From assembly GCF_900177675.1 (NCBI RefSeq), contig NZ_FXWM01000001.1:753001-817000 (forward strand): a stretch of 64,000 nt of DNA, in the 5' to 3' direction. Every line of letters begins with the position of its first letter. The first letter of the stretch is position 1. Origin of the DNA: Bacillus sp. OV166 (lineage in GTDB: Bacteria; Bacillota; Bacilli; Bacillales; Cytobacillaceae). A model generated the notes under the pieces. The model did no database searches. It was not told the DNA's origin and saw only the letters and a program-made list of their open reading frames with translations. Below, one piece after another: positions 17,303-27,513 of the stretch. The translations under genes and the position numbers were made by a program.

Positions 17303-18868
17303 ATGAAAGCTAGGCAGGGGCTTGGACGATTATTTTTAGTAATATTGATGGTGTTTGTCATTACCGGCTGTTCGACAAGTAAAGATGTCAGCACAAAAAG
17401 CAATGGTAAAAACACAGAGTCTAAGGATGGGGGTACATTAGTGATTGCCCGATTGTCAGATGCTGAAAACTTAGACCAACAGTTTATGTCAACCATCAAT
17501 GCCGCAAGTGTGACCCATCGCAAAATCTATGAAGGGTTAGTTGGTCGTGATCATAATGCTGAAATCCAGCCATTGCTGGCGGAAAAGTGGGAACAACTGG
17601 ATGATACGACATGGGAGTTTAAATTACGAAAAGGTGTTAAATTTCATGATGGGTCAGCTTTTAATGCCAATGCTGTAAAAGCTACCTTTGATCGACTTTT
17701 AGATCCAAAGGTGGCATCTCCTAGAGCTATTGTTTTTAAAATGGTAAAAGAAGTAAAGGTAATTGATGACTACACCGTTCATTTTATTTTAACAGAGCCG
17801 TTTGCTCCATTACTCTCTATTTTGGCTAGTCATGAAGGCGGGATTATTAGTTCAAAAACGATCGAGAAATACGGGAAAAGCATTATTAAAGAACCAAATG
17901 GGACAGGTCCATTTGTTTTCAAATCATGGACACCTGGACAAGAAATTGTATTAACAAACAACAATAGTTATTGGGGAGATAAGGCGAAGGTCGATAAAGT
18001 CGTATTTAAGGTTGTACCTGAGGAAACAACTAGAATCTCCATGCTAGAAACAGGTGAAGCTCAAATAGCTGAACCCCTTTCTGTACCAATGATGGATACC
18101 GTAAAGGCTTCCCAAGCAATCGATGTTTACCGTAGTGAAGGATATGGAACAGAGTATATTGGCTTTAATGTTCAAAAGAAACCATTTAATGATGAAAAGG
18201 TTCGAAAGGCCATCGCTCATGCGGTTGAAATGGATTCCATTATGAAAGGTGTCTATAATAATGTGGGAAAAAGGGCTAATTCCTTATTAGGCTCAAAGGT
18301 TTTCGGTTACCATCCTAATATGGAATCGTATAAATATAACCTAAATGAAGCAAAGAGATTACTGGCTGAAGCAGGTTATCCAAATGGTTTTGAAGTTACA
18401 CTTAAAACGATGGATAGCAAAGAAAGAGTGAACATGGCTGAAGTACTGCAATCACAGTTAAAAGGTATTGGTGTCAAAATAAAAATACAGGTGTTGGAGT
18501 ACGGTACGTTTGTTGACCAAGTAAATAAGGGTGACTCTGAGATGTTTATCCTTAGCTGGAGAAATGCTACCGGTGATGCTGATTATAATCAGTATAACCT
18601 TTTCCATACAAGCTCGCAGGGTGGAGCGGGGAATACCTTCTTTTATAGTAATAAAGAGGTCGATAGTTTAATAGAAGATGCACGCAGTGAAAAAGACCAA
18701 GAAAAACGAAAAGAACTATATGCGCAGTCACAAGAAATAGAAATGAAAGAGGCAGTTTATATTCCTGTTCGAGTTATTGAAAATTTAGCGGCTGTTGGAA
18801 AAGACGTAAAAGGTTTTTCTATTAGTCCATCAGGCTATTTAGAAATAAATGATGTGTCAATCCAATAA
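17303..18868 (+). CDS. Peptide/nickel-type ABC transporter substrate-binding lipoprotein
   Basis: The start is ATG 17303, 8 bases after GGGGG; a GTG two codons upstream is also possible. The 521-residue protein has a lipoprotein signal peptide ending FVITGCSTS (C23 is lipidated). The mature part is SBP_bac_5 family: LAEKWEQLDDTTWEFKLRKGVKFHDG, GTGPFVFKSWTPGQ and VRKAIAHAVEMDSI. It is closely related to the second binding protein at 28711-30288. No permease genes are adjacent here, so it probably shares the oppBCDF-like transporter encoded at 24.5-28.4 kb. An amidohydrolase gene follows, repeating the order seen at the second copy. Confidence 0.85.
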   Translation: MKARQGLGRLFLVILMVFVITGCSTSKDVSTKSNGKNTESKDGGTLVIARLSDAENLDQQFMSTINAASVTHRKIYEGLVGRDHNAEIQPLLAEKWEQLDDTTWEFKLRKGVKFHDGSAFNANAVKATFDRLLDPKVASPRAIVFKMVKEVKVIDDYTVHFILTEPFAPLLSILASHEGGIISSKTIEKYGKSIIKEPNGTGPFVFKSWTPGQEIVLTNNNSYWGDKAKVDKVVFKVVPEETTRISMLETGEAQIAEPLSVPMMDTVKASQAIDVYRSEGYGTEYIGFNVQKKPFNDEKVRKAIAHAVEMDSIMKGVYNNVGKRANSLLGSKVFGYHPNMESYKYNLNEAKRLLAEAGYPNGFEVTLKTMDSKERVNMAEVLQSQLKGIGVKIKIQVLEYGTFVDQVNKGDSEMFILSWRNATGDADYNQYNLFHTSSQGGAGNTFFYSNKEVDSLIEDARSEKDQEKRKELYAQSQEIEMKEAVYIPVRVIENLAAVGKDVKGFSISPSGYLEINDVSIQ

Positions 18869-18946
18869 GATACAGCTTACAAGAGGGATATCCATTTTGG
18901 GTAACCTCTTTTATCGTGGTAGTTAACAATGAAAGGATGAATTGAA

Positions 18947-20170
18947 ATGAATAACAAGTATTGGTTAAAGAATGCACATATAGAAACAGGGTACAATGAA
19001 GAAAATGGAAGAGTTGTAGGAACTATGACTGAGATGTGTCATTTATTAATAGAGGATGGGAAAATTTCAAAAATAATAAAACCTTCTGAGCCATTTGAAT
19101 TTGGGTTACCTGTAATAGATGCAAAAGGAATGCTTTTGCTTCCTTCTTTCATCGAAAAGCATGTTCACCTCGATAAAACCTATATGGGTGATAAATGGCG
19201 GGCTTGTATCCCTGCTTCAGGCGTAATTGAACGCTGTGATATTGAAAAGAATATCCTAGCTTCTATCTCATCTAGCACACAAAAACGTGCTGAAGCCTTG
19301 CTTGAAGTATTACTATCATACGGATCCACCCATGTCAGAACGCATGTTGATATATATCCTGAGGTGAAATTGCAGAATTTAGAAGGTGTTCAGCACGCTC
19401 TAGAATCTTATTCCAATAAAATAAGCTCTGAAATTGTTGCGTTTGCCCAGCATGGCTTGCTCCGTCCAGGAACAGTAGAGCTTGTAAGGGAAGCCTTGAG
19501 AAATGGAGCAGGGATTGTCGGAGCTGTCGATCCAGCAACGGTCGACAATAATATTGAAGCATCATTGGTACAGTTAATGGATTTAGCAGTTGAAGGTGAT
19601 GCCGATATTGATTTGCATTTACATGATCCTGGTCACTTAGGTACTTTTACAATGAAACGTCTTGCCTATTTAACGAAGCAAGCAGGCTGGGAAGGAAGAG
19701 TAGCAATCAGTCATGCCTTTGGGCTTGGAGATGTATCAAGGGAAGAGGCCATAGAAATGGCAGAGTTATTAAGGGAGGCAGGTATTTCGATTGTTACGAG
19801 CCTCCCAATTGGTAGAAACATACCTCCAGTAAGCCTGCTATCAGAATGTGGTGTTAATGTGGCCGTAGGAAACGATAATATTTTTGATTCGTGGTGGCCG
19901 ACTGGAAATGGAGACGTTCTTGAAAGGGTTGGCCGACTAATTGAACGGTGTCGATGGACAGATGAAGTTTCTCTCTCTCAAGCATTAAAATATATTACTG
20001 GTGGTTTGACACCTTTAGACAAAGATGGCAGAAAGCAATGGCCAAAAGAAGGGGATCCGGCCAATATGATTTTAGTAGAAGCAAGTTGTTCTGCCGAAGT
20101 AGTTGCCAGACGTTCAAACCGTAAGGCAGTCTTTTATCAAGGTAACTTGGTTTCAGGTTCCATTAGCTAG
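18947..20170 (+). CDS. Cytosine-deaminase-like amidohydrolase, copy A
   Basis: The 407-residue protein aligns over its length with the CodA-type amidohydrolases. Metal motif 1 is EKHVHLDKTYMG, then THVRTHVDI, AFAQHGLL (the Gln that binds substrate in CodA is kept), IDLHLHDPGHLG, AISHAFGLG and the metal Asp in AVGNDNIFDSWW. In E. coli CodA the fourth motif reads HCDE with Glu217 as proton shuttle; here it is HLHD, so the acid is Asp. That change is shared with copies B and C and suggests a substrate other than cytosine. It is encoded 78 bases after the binding protein and presumably acts on the imported compound in the cytoplasm. Confidence 0.85.
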   Translation: MNNKYWLKNAHIETGYNEENGRVVGTMTEMCHLLIEDGKISKIIKPSEPFEFGLPVIDAKGMLLLPSFIEKHVHLDKTYMGDKWRACIPASGVIERCDIEKNILASISSSTQKRAEALLEVLLSYGSTHVRTHVDIYPEVKLQNLEGVQHALESYSNKISSEIVAFAQHGLLRPGTVELVREALRNGAGIVGAVDPATVDNNIEASLVQLMDLAVEGDADIDLHLHDPGHLGTFTMKRLAYLTKQAGWEGRVAISHAFGLGDVSREEAIEMAELLREAGISIVTSLPIGRNIPPVSLLSECGVNVAVGNDNIFDSWWPTGNGDVLERVGRLIERCRWTDEVSLSQALKYITGGLTPLDKDGRKQWPKEGDPANMILVEASCSAEVVARRSNRKAVFYQGNLVSGSIS

Positions 20171-20180
20171 ATATTAATAG

Positions 20181-20212
20181 AAAAGGGGGATGAAAATATC
20201 ATCCCCCTTTTG
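20181..20212. terminator. Bidirectional terminator
   Basis: AAAAGGGGGATGA (20181-20193) pairs perfectly with TCATCCCCCTTTT (20199-20211), 13 base pairs around a 5-base loop. It serves amidohydrolase A and, overlapping its last codons, the convergent NCS1 gene. Confidence 0.85.
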
Positions 20213-21671
20213 ATATACTTGCCAAATCCTTATCTGTTCTACCGATGTGTAACAGTTTGCTCAAATAAATAAATAGTAAATACAGGACGACTGAAACGAT
20301 TATCCCAGTAAACCACGAAATATTATAAATCGGCTCAAGGATATCAATAAATCTACCAATCATGCTAATACACCCAGCGAATAGAGTGGTAAGCAGCGCA
20401 GGCCAGTTTACTCCGTTTGAGAAACGGCCCTTACTATTTGGAAAATATAATTCTTGTAAATTGATTTCTCTTTTCTTGATAATAAAATAATCCGCAAGCA
20501 TCACACCAATTACAGGGCTTAACATTCCACCAATCATATTTAAAAAAGTAAAAATGCTTGTAGGGCTCTCCATCAGCTTCCAGGGCATAATCAGTAATCC
20601 AATAATGGTACCAATGAAGGCACCAGATTTAAAGTTTAATCTTTTCGGGGATAAGGAGGCCAGCTGATACCCTGCAGGGATAATGTTACCTACAATGTTT
20701 ACAGATAATGTCGTTAAACAAATGGTAAGTAGAGAAAGGATAATGGCAAATTTGCTATCAAATCGATTAATCACTTCAAGTACATTCCAGATTGGAACTC
20801 CGAAAGCAATTTCAGACCCAACGATGATGGTAATACTTGCAACAGCAAACAATAAATAGGTAATTAGAAGTCCAACAATTTGTCCGCATGACTGGCCTTT
20901 ATTGGTGCGAGAATACCTTGTAACATCAGAAACGCTTAGTATTTGTGCCACCCATGTTGCTAATATTGCTGAAATACAGCTTAGGATAATCAAAATACTA
21001 TTTCCTTCTACACCTTTCTCGCTAAAGTTTAAGATTGGGATGATTCCACCGGCTAAATTAATGGCCCAAATGGACATTCCGCCAAAAACGACAAATACCA
21101 ATGGAGAGAGTAGCTTAGTTAACTTTCCTAAGGCATCTACCCCTGCAAAAATAAAAAAGACATTAATCATCCAAAAGAGGAGAAGGGATATAAGGTTGGC
21201 TAAAGATAATCCTAAAAAACTCCAATCTGCTCCTAACGTTGGATAGGGCTCCCAAAATTCTGCAATTAAAATAGTTACGGCAAGGCTTCCAGCATACGTT
21301 TGCAGACCGAACCACATAATGGCTGCGATTATCCCCCTTAATACCCCTGGAATAATTGCTCCTTTGCGACCAAAACTGGTACGGAGTAGGATTGAGAAAG
21401 GGATTCCATATTTCCCCCCTGCATGACCATTCAATGCCATCATTCCGGCGAGTATTATCGATGAAATCATAATGATGAAAAATACCTGCCATATGGATAA
21501 TCCTAACGCAAAGAAACCGCCAATGGTAACATAGGATGGCACATTATGAACCGAACCTATCCAAATGGAGAAGTAATGGCTAAACTTCCATGTTCTAGCT
21601 TCCAGTTTTGTTGGTAATAAATCTGTGTTATCCGAGAATGAATCATCAAGGATGACTTGCTTTTCTCCCAA
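20199..21671 (-). CDS. NCS1-family nucleobase/hydantoin/allantoin permease
   Basis: The 490-residue protein has about 12 membrane helices. HYFSIWIGSVHNVPSYVTIGGF at helix 1 and the NGHAGGKYGIPF motif (about 85-96) are signatures of NCS1 symporters (cytosine, uracil, allantoin, hydantoin). It starts at TTG with GGAGGGAAGCAACA in front. NCS1 members import cyclic ureides or pyrimidines with sodium or protons. Its position between the cytosine-deaminase-like enzymes suits uptake of a ring-shaped N compound. The specific substrate is not readable from sequence. Confidence 0.88.
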   Translation of the reverse strand: MGEKQVILDDSFSDNTDLLPTKLEARTWKFSHYFSIWIGSVHNVPSYVTIGGFFALGLSIWQVFFIIMISSIILAGMMALNGHAGGKYGIPFSILLRTSFGRKGAIIPGVLRGIIAAIMWFGLQTYAGSLAVTILIAEFWEPYPTLGADWSFLGLSLANLISLLLFWMINVFFIFAGVDALGKLTKLLSPLVFVVFGGMSIWAINLAGGIIPILNFSEKGVEGNSILIILSCISAILATWVAQILSVSDVTRYSRTNKGQSCGQIVGLLITYLLFAVASITIIVGSEIAFGVPIWNVLEVINRFDSKFAIILSLLTICLTTLSVNIVGNIIPAGYQLASLSPKRLNFKSGAFIGTIIGLLIMPWKLMESPTSIFTFLNMIGGMLSPVIGVMLADYFIIKKREINLQELYFPNSKGRFSNGVNWPALLTTLFAGCISMIGRFIDILEPIYNISWFTGIIVSVVLYLLFIYLSKLLHIGRTDKDLASISKGG

Positions 21672-21694
21672 TGTTGCTTCCCTCCAATCTTCTA

Positions 21695-23002
21695 TTAATG
21701 CGTTATCCTAGTGGATACTGTTTGGAAAATAAAAACCAATAGACAAACAACACCAGAAATTATGAAGCTTATCCAGATGATCGTTAAGTTATTATTCATC
21801 GGAATAAATATAAAGCCCCCCAAGGCGCCAATCAAAGAGGAAAAGGGGATGATTGCTGGAATCGATTTGTTACTTAGAATAATAAATAACATCGGAACAA
21901 TGATGGCAGCGTAAATATTCCCAGAGAAAAACAATAATTGCAGCGGAGTAGGTTTAAAAATACTCACGATTATTAGTAAACATATACAAATACTTCCTGA
22001 AAAAATATAAGTGAATTTCCATCTTTCATGGTCAGATAAAGGACGAAATAATTCAATAATATTTTTTACAACCAAGGTAGTCGTCGCATGTAGTTCTGCA
22101 CTAATTGCTGACGAAATCGCACTAAAGCAAAATAAAACAAATAAAACAATTAGCATGGTTGATTGTATTTTATCAACAAGTTCAAACAGTAACGAATAAA
22201 TATCTTTATAGCTTCTGCCAAACATAATAATCATTAGCAGGGAGGTTAGAGCTAATGGGATTGTGGCCCATATTACTCCTGCTAGAGTAAAGGTCATTTG
22301 AACTTTTTCCTTTTTGATGATAAATAATCTCTGCCATGTTGCTCGATCAATTATGACCTGTCCAAAGCCAATCAAAATCGCTGTGAAAATAAACCAAATC
22401 GAATCTGTATTTTTATAGAATAAAATATAAGGATGAAAAAGTTTAATTCCTTCATAAACAGGGTGGACACCTTCCTGAATATAAAAATAGACAGGAATGA
22501 CTAAAACAGCGCCGAAGATCAATGAGACATTAACACCTGATAACTGGTGCAGCCGCTGCATTCCACCAACACCGCCTACAAAAAAACAAAAGCCTAAAAA
22601 CAATAGCATTCCTATAAAAACAGGCATAGGGAACAGGATATGAATGAGGATTCCCGCTCCCATTGCTTGGATAAATAAGGAATGCAGGCTGGTAATGAGA
22701 AGAATTGTAATGACATACCAGTAGCCGCTTGGTGATAATTTTTTTCTCAGTACATCTCCAATCGTTTGCTCATCGGGAAATTTTTCTCTAATGACTTTGG
22801 CTAAAAATCCAAACAATATGAGCGCTAAAGCCCCCATTAAAGAATAGCCAATTCCACCAGTTAATCCGTATTTAATTAATGTTTCTGGAGAAGAGAGGAT
22901 CGTATTGCCAGTTATCCACCTCGCTAATAGACTAACAACCCCAAAGCTTACCCCCAATTTTATCGCACCGCTTATATATAATTGATAAGAACTTCTATTC
23001 AA
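21695..23002 (-). CDS. Sodium:solute symporter (SSS) family protein
   Basis: The 435-residue protein has about 12-13 hydrophobic helices and starts at TTG after AAAGGAGACATACCG. The segments QVIIDRATWQRLFIIKKE and FCFSAISSAISAELHATTTL match the SSS core (the DxxxWQR motif and the helix that carries sodium-binding Ser residues). It is about 60-100 residues shorter than most family members. Its start overlaps the end of the response-regulator gene by 4 bases, so the two are translationally coupled, and the two-component system may control or sense this transporter. It could also act as a transport-linked sensor partner. Its substrate is unknown. Confidence 0.75.
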   Translation of the reverse strand: MNRSSYQLYISGAIKLGVSFGVVSLLARWITGNTILSSPETLIKYGLTGGIGYSLMGALALILFGFLAKVIREKFPDEQTIGDVLRKKLSPSGYWYVITILLITSLHSLFIQAMGAGILIHILFPMPVFIGMLLFLGFCFFVGGVGGMQRLHQLSGVNVSLIFGAVLVIPVYFYIQEGVHPVYEGIKLFHPYILFYKNTDSIWFIFTAILIGFGQVIIDRATWQRLFIIKKEKVQMTFTLAGVIWATIPLALTSLLMIIMFGRSYKDIYSLLFELVDKIQSTMLIVLFVLFCFSAISSAISAELHATTTLVVKNIIELFRPLSDHERWKFTYIFSGSICICLLIIVSIFKPTPLQLLFFSGNIYAAIIVPMLFIILSNKSIPAIIPFSSLIGALGGFIFIPMNNNLTIIWISFIISGVVCLLVFIFQTVSTRITH

Positions 23003-23691
23003 CGGTATGTCTCCTTTAATCGATAGTCACTCGGTGATTGTCCAGTCAATTTCCGAAAGATTTGACTAAAGTAATGCTGGCTATTGAATCCACATCTTTC
23101 TGAAATCGTGCTAATGCTTAAATCAGGATTATTAATTAACATTTTTTGAGCTTCCTTTAAACGATAATCATTTAAATATTCAGAGAAGCCCATCCCTACT
23201 TCTTCGTGAAATTTTCTGCTTAAATATGCAGGGTTTATGTGAATCTTTGAAGCTAAATAATTTAATGTTAATTTTTCACTATATTCCTGATGTATAATTT
23301 GTAAGGCGTTTACGATTTGCTCCGTATATCGTCCCAATCGCTCATACCTGCTTAATACGTTCAAAAGCTCTTCTTCAATGACAGGCTTCGTAATATAATC
23401 AACAACCCCAATTCTTATCGAGATTTGAGCATATTCAAAATTCTGAAAAGCAGTAACCATGATAATATCCATTGAATAAGAGCGTGTGAGTTCCATCGCT
23501 AATTCCAAACCTGATTTACCTGGGAGTTGGATATCAAGAAATGCTAGAAAGATTTCATGTTGTTTGATGATTTGAATGGCTTGTGAAGCATCTAGAGCCT
23601 TAAAAAACTTCCAGTTTGGAAACTTTTTTTGAATTAAATATTCGAGCAGTTCTAATTCAAGTGGTTCATCATCTACTAAAAGAATATTCAT
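22999..23691 (-). CDS. YesN-type response regulator with AraC DNA-binding domain
   Basis: 230 residues. The receiver domain has the acidic pair LLVDDEP (5-10), phosphoacceptor D53 in AFLDIQLPGKS, and MVTAFQNFEYA followed by DYITKPV with the conserved Lys. The C-terminal AraC/XylS domain shows HINPAYLSRKFHEEVGMGFSEYLNDYRL and SISTISERCGFNSQHYFSQIFRKLTGQSPSDYR. AGGAGG precedes the ATG. It is paired with the histidine kinase gene 13 bases upstream and coupled to the SSS gene downstream. The probable targets are the neighbouring transporter and amidohydrolase genes. Confidence 0.92.
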   Translation of the reverse strand: MNILLVDDEPLELELLEYLIQKKFPNWKFFKALDASQAIQIIKQHEIFLAFLDIQLPGKSGLELAMELTRSYSMDIIMVTAFQNFEYAQISIRIGVVDYITKPVIEEELLNVLSRYERLGRYTEQIVNALQIIHQEYSEKLTLNYLASKIHINPAYLSRKFHEEVGMGFSEYLNDYRLKEAQKMLINNPDLSISTISERCGFNSQHYFSQIFRKLTGQSPSDYRLKETYR

Positions 23692-23704
23692 TTGGATGCA
23701 CCTC

Positions 23705-24445
23705 CTATCCTAGTACAAATGGGAAAACAGCTAAAACACTGGTACCATCTTCTGAAGGTATTAAGTTTACTGAAGTCCGATCCCCTTGAAAGAGAAGATC
23801 AAGCCTTTTTGCAATATTATCTAAACCAAGTCCATCTTTATGAGATTGGACCACCTGCCCTTCTAAGGCATTGTTCCAGACAGTTACATAAACTTCCTTC
23901 TCGTTCTTTTCAATGATTATTTTTAAAAAAGCCTCACCAATATGTCTGTCAAATGAATGCTTAAAGGCGTTCTCGACAAGAGTTTGAATTAAAAAAGGGA
24001 TGATAACAGCCTGTCCTACTGTTGAATCTATGGATATTTCGTAATGAAGTCTGTCTCGGAACCTTATTTTTTGTATTTCCAAATAATAATTTATATAGGA
24101 TAATTCCTCATTAATTGTTATTAAAGGTGTATTTGTCTTATATTTAAACTTAAGCAATCTTGAAAGGGTTTCAATCGAGTGAATTAATTCTGTTTTTCTC
24201 TCTAATCTTGCAAGGCTTAAAATGGAATTTAATGTATTAAAGAGGAAATGTGGTTGGATTTCCTGATTTAATTGATTATAAAGGGCTGTTTGCAGTTCTT
24301 TCTCGAGAGCAATTTCCCGTGTTTGCTTTTCTAAAAGATCAATTCGTTTTTCAAATATAAATAAAAACAGCAAAGTAAATGCACCTAGTAAAGGGGCTAA
24401 GACACATAGCATAATGTAGATGGAGAAAGCTTCAATATTAAGCAT
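23705..24445 (-). CDS. LytS/YesM-type sensor histidine kinase (short)
   Basis: The ATG giving MLNIEAFSIYIMLCVL is preceded by AAAGGAG; longer upstream reading would run through a terminator. The protein has 246 residues: one N-terminal membrane helix (about 8-31), a coiled stretch, the His_kinase motif QPHFLFNTLNSIL with H66, and an HATPase domain (PFLIQTLVENAFKHSF, then KDGLGLDNIAKRL). It has no extracellular sensor domain, so it may need a partner. The SSS transporter encoded in the same operon is a candidate. It forms a cognate pair with the YesN-type regulator. Confidence 0.88.
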   Translation of the reverse strand: MLNIEAFSIYIMLCVLAPLLGAFTLLFLFIFEKRIDLLEKQTREIALEKELQTALYNQLNQEIQPHFLFNTLNSILSLARLERKTELIHSIETLSRLLKFKYKTNTPLITINEELSYINYYLEIQKIRFRDRLHYEISIDSTVGQAVIIPFLIQTLVENAFKHSFDRHIGEAFLKIIIEKNEKEVYVTVWNNALEGQVVQSHKDGLGLDNIAKRLDLLFQGDRTSVNLIPSEDGTSVLAVFPFVLG

Positions 24446-24469
24446 TAAACGAGATTCTCCTTTAGATGT

Positions 24470-24499
24470 AGAAAAAGGGAGTCTATAAATACTCCCTTT
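24470..24499 (-). terminator. Terminator after the ABC transporter operon
   Basis: On the minus strand AAAGGGAGT (24499-24491) pairs with ACTCCCTTT (24482-24474), followed by TTC. It separates the oppCBDF-like genes from the kinase gene. Confidence 0.75.
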
Positions 24500-24542
24500 A
24501 TTAATATGATATTTTATAAAGTTTTTTATTTCTAATATAACT

Positions 24543-25538
24543 TTATTGCGAAAGTTGCTCTGCAAAATGGCAGCTGACAAAATGATTCTCAGCTAATTCT
24601 CTTAAGGCAGGTTCCTCTAATTTACACTTCTCCGTCGCAAATGGACAGCGTGTATGGAAACGGCATCCGCTGGGAGGGTCAATAGGGGAAGGGACATCTC
24701 CTTTTAAAATAACACGTTCCCTTTTTAGGACTGGATTAGGTACCGGAATTGATGATAACAATGCCTTTGTATATGGATGAAGCGGTGAATCGAATAGCTC
24801 CTTTTTGTCAGCAATCTCAACGATCTTTCCTAAATACATAACCATTACCCGGTCAGAGATATGCCTTACTACACTCAAATCGTGTGAGATGAATAAAAAG
24901 GTAAGCTGAAACTGATTTTGTAGTTTTTTTAATAGATTTAGGATTTGGGCTTGGATGGAAACATCCAAAGCAGATACTGCTTCGTCACAAATAATTAATT
25001 TAGGATCGACTGCAAGTGCACGGGCAATCCCAATTCGCTGACGCTGCCCTCCACTAAATTCATGGGGATAGCGATCAAGTGCTTCTTGGGGTAGTCCGAC
25101 ATACCCCAGTAATTCTAACATTCTTTCCATCCTTTTCGGTTTTTCAACGACATTTTGAATGGCCATTGCTTCATTTAGAATATGCTTTACCGTTTGACGG
25201 GGGTTAAGTGAGGCAAAAGGATCTTGGAAAATTACTTGCAAGTCTCCTCTAAGCTTTCTCATCTCTTTATTATTAAGGCTTAAAATGTCTTTACCAGAGT
25301 AGTATACATTCCCGTCTGTTGGTTCATCGAGCCGTAAAATCGCTCGTCCTGTAGTTGATTTACCGCAGCCAGATTCACCAACAATACTTAGTGTTTCTCC
25401 TTCGTATAGGTGAAAAGAAATGTCGTCAACTGCTTTTACAAATGCCTTAGGTTTAAAAATGGATTCTGATTTAACAGGGAAATATTGTTTCAAATGGTCC
25501 ACTTTTAATAATACTTTTTTCTCTGTAGCAGTCACCAT
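24543..25538 (-). CDS. Oligopeptide/dipeptide-type ABC transporter ATP-binding protein (OppF/DppF-like)
   Basis: 331 residues. Walker A is [12 protein letters not shown], the signature is [15 protein letters not shown] and Walker B is [12 protein letters not shown]. The C-terminal oligo_HPY region includes [17 protein letters not shown], whose cysteines are common in Opp/Dpp ATPases and can hold an Fe-S cluster. Its ATG overlaps the stop of the OppD-like gene (TAATG). It forms the last gene of the oppC-oppB-oppD-oppF-like minus-strand operon. Confidence 0.92.
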   Translation of the reverse strand: MVTATEKKVLLKVDHLKQYFPVKSESIFKPKAFVKAVDDISFHLYEGETLSIVGESGCGKSTTGRAILRLDEPTDGNVYYSGKDILSLNNKEMRKLRGDLQVIFQDPFASLNPRQTVKHILNEAMAIQNVVEKPKRMERMLELLGYVGLPQEALDRYPHEFSGGQRQRIGIARALAVDPKLIICDEAVSALDVSIQAQILNLLKKLQNQFQLTFLFISHDLSVVRHISDRVMVMYLGKIVEIADKKELFDSPLHPYTKALLSSIPVPNPVLKRERVILKGDVPSPIDPPSGCRFHTRCPFATEKCKLEEPALRELAENHFVSCHFAEQLSQ

Positions 25539-26560
25539 TATTTAACAGCCCCCACTTTTTCCACAGGTCTCGTCCATTCGTCCGTGTACATCCAACAACG
25601 TACTTTAACACCATCATTTTGTTCAATTAAATCAGGCTTCTGCAAGTGACACAAAGGTTTCTGATAGGGGCACCTTGAAGCAAAACGGCAGCCTGTCGGC
25701 AAATTATACGGACTTGGTACACTCCCTTCGATCGTTTGCAATTCTTCTTGGTCCTCATGGATCTTCGGTAAAGAATTTAACAATCCTTGTGTATAGGGGT
25801 GCCTTGGATTTGTAAAAATCTTTTCAGTAGGCGCATGTTCAATTATATTGCCAGCATACATAACTGCAACTTTATCACATGTTTCAGAAACAACTCCTAA
25901 ATCATGTGTAATCATAATAACGCCCATACCTATCTTTTTTTGTAAATCTTTAATCAGCTCTAATATTTGTGCTTGAATGGTTACATCTAAGGCTGTTGTT
26001 GGTTCATCGGCAATTAACACTTCTGGAGTACAGGCAAGTGCCATCGCAATCATTACACGCTGGCGCATACCGCCACTTAATTGGAATGGTTCTTGTTTTG
26101 CCCTTTTTTCAGGAGATGGTATTCCCACAAGCTTAAGCATTTCAACGGCCTTAATCCACGCTTCCTTTTTTCTCATACCTTGATGCAATCTTAATGCTTC
26201 AGCAATTTGTTCTCCGACAGGAATTACCGGATTTAATGATGTCATCGGTTCTTGGAAAATCATCGAGATTTCGTTTCCTCGGATTTTCCTCATTTCATCC
26301 TCTGAGAGTGTTACTAAATCTTTCCCTTTATAAAGCACCTGCCCGCCGGCAATTTTCCCTGGAGGGGAGGGGATTAGTCGTAATATGGAAAGAGATGTCA
26401 TACTTTTTCCACAGCCTGATTCTCCGACAATACCTAAAGTCTCTCCCTTTCGAAGGGTAAAATCAATACCGTCGACGGCTTTACTTACACCATGTTTTGT
26501 AAAGAAATGTGTTTTTAATCCTTTTACTTCTAAAATTGGATTGTTTTTCTCTCTCACCAT
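25538..26560 (-). CDS. Oligopeptide/dipeptide-type ABC transporter ATP-binding protein (OppD/DppD-like)
   Basis: 340 residues. Walker A is [12 protein letters not shown], the signature is [15 protein letters not shown] and Walker B is [12 protein letters not shown]. The C-terminal peptide-transporter region has [18 protein letters not shown]. It is the partner ATPase of the downstream OppF-like protein and lies 13 bases after the permease gene. The surrounding deaminase-like genes suggest the transporter imports small N-compounds, not peptides; that part is inference. Confidence 0.92.
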   Translation of the reverse strand: MVREKNNPILEVKGLKTHFFTKHGVSKAVDGIDFTLRKGETLGIVGESGCGKSMTSLSILRLIPSPPGKIAGGQVLYKGKDLVTLSEDEMRKIRGNEISMIFQEPMTSLNPVIPVGEQIAEALRLHQGMRKKEAWIKAVEMLKLVGIPSPEKRAKQEPFQLSGGMRQRVMIAMALACTPEVLIADEPTTALDVTIQAQILELIKDLQKKIGMGVIMITHDLGVVSETCDKVAVMYAGNIIEHAPTEKIFTNPRHPYTQGLLNSLPKIHEDQEELQTIEGSVPSPYNLPTGCRFASRCPYQKPLCHLQKPDLIEQNDGVKVRCWMYTDEWTRPVEKVGAVK

Positions 26561-26573
26561 TATTCACCACCCG

Positions 26574-27494
26574 TTAATTTAGTTCAATTCGTTTATTAAA
26601 GAACCGATAGAATACGTCCACAAATAAGTTCACGATAACAAAGATTAGCGAGGCAGCTAAAACTCCCCCTTGAACCACTGGTAAATCCCGCATTCGGATA
26701 GCATCAACTATCATTCTGCCAAGTCCGTTAATCGCAAAGATGGATTCAACTAATACAGTTCCGCCAAGCAGAGCACCAAACTGTAAACCAACAACCGTTA
26801 TTACTGGAATTAAGGCATTCCGTAATGCGTGCTTATAAATAATGACATGTTCACGCAGTCCTTTTGCTCGCGCTGTACGGATATAATCTTGCCTGATGAC
26901 TTCAAGCATACTGGAACGAGTCATCCGGGCAACAATTGCTGCACCTCCTGCTCCTAATGTTAGAGCAGGAAGGATGACGTGAAGGATACTATCCCATCCT
27001 GCAACCGGAAGAATTTGCAGTTTTACGGAGAAGAAATACATCATCATTAAACCAAACCAAAAGCTCGGTAAGGAAATTCCAAGTAAGGCAACTAACATAA
27101 CACTTGTGTCTGTAAGTGAATAAGGTTTAACCGCTGAAATAATTCCCGCTGCCATACCTAAAACGATTGTGATAATGATACTAAAAAATGCTAACTCCAT
27201 TGTGATCGGTAGTCTAACCATTATTTCATCAAGTACTGGCTGGCTATTCTTAAGTGAATTACCAAAGTCTCCTTGAAAAACATTCAAAAGGTAGTCAAAA
27301 TATTGAACCAGTAATGGCCGGTTTAACCCCAATTGCTCGCGAAGGGCATTAACTGTTTCTTTTGATGCTCCTTCACCTGCAAGCAAAACAGCAGGATCAC
27401 CGGGAACTAGTTGCATGATAAAAAATACGACAAAAGTTACCCCAATTACTACTGGGATCGTTTGTATTAAACGGCGTAAAATAAACATCAACAT
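26574..27494 (-). CDS. ABC transporter permease (OppB/DppB-like)
   Basis: 306 residues with six predicted membrane helices. The N-terminal MLMFILRRLIQTIPVVIGVTF and QLVPGDPAVLLAGEGA are typical of DppB-type permeases. The EAA loop is visible as ARMTRSSMLEVIRQDYIRTARAKGL. AAGGAGG stands in front of the ATG. It pairs with the OppC-like permease encoded 19 bases upstream to form the membrane pore. Confidence 0.92.
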   Translation of the reverse strand: MLMFILRRLIQTIPVVIGVTFVVFFIMQLVPGDPAVLLAGEGASKETVNALREQLGLNRPLLVQYFDYLLNVFQGDFGNSLKNSQPVLDEIMVRLPITMELAFFSIIITIVLGMAAGIISAVKPYSLTDTSVMLVALLGISLPSFWFGLMMMYFFSVKLQILPVAGWDSILHVILPALTLGAGGAAIVARMTRSSMLEVIRQDYIRTARAKGLREHVIIYKHALRNALIPVITVVGLQFGALLGGTVLVESIFAINGLGRMIVDAIRMRDLPVVQGGVLAASLIFVIVNLFVDVFYRFFNKRIELN

Positions 27495-27513
27495 CTGCTA
27501 ACCTCCTTAAATT

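Noticed and set aside
18947..20170. Naming the amidohydrolases allantoinase, dihydroorotase or cytosine deaminase
   Set aside because: They are CodA-like in motif order but differ at the catalytic Glu, and they lack the carboxylated-lysine motif of allantoinases; only the family is stated.
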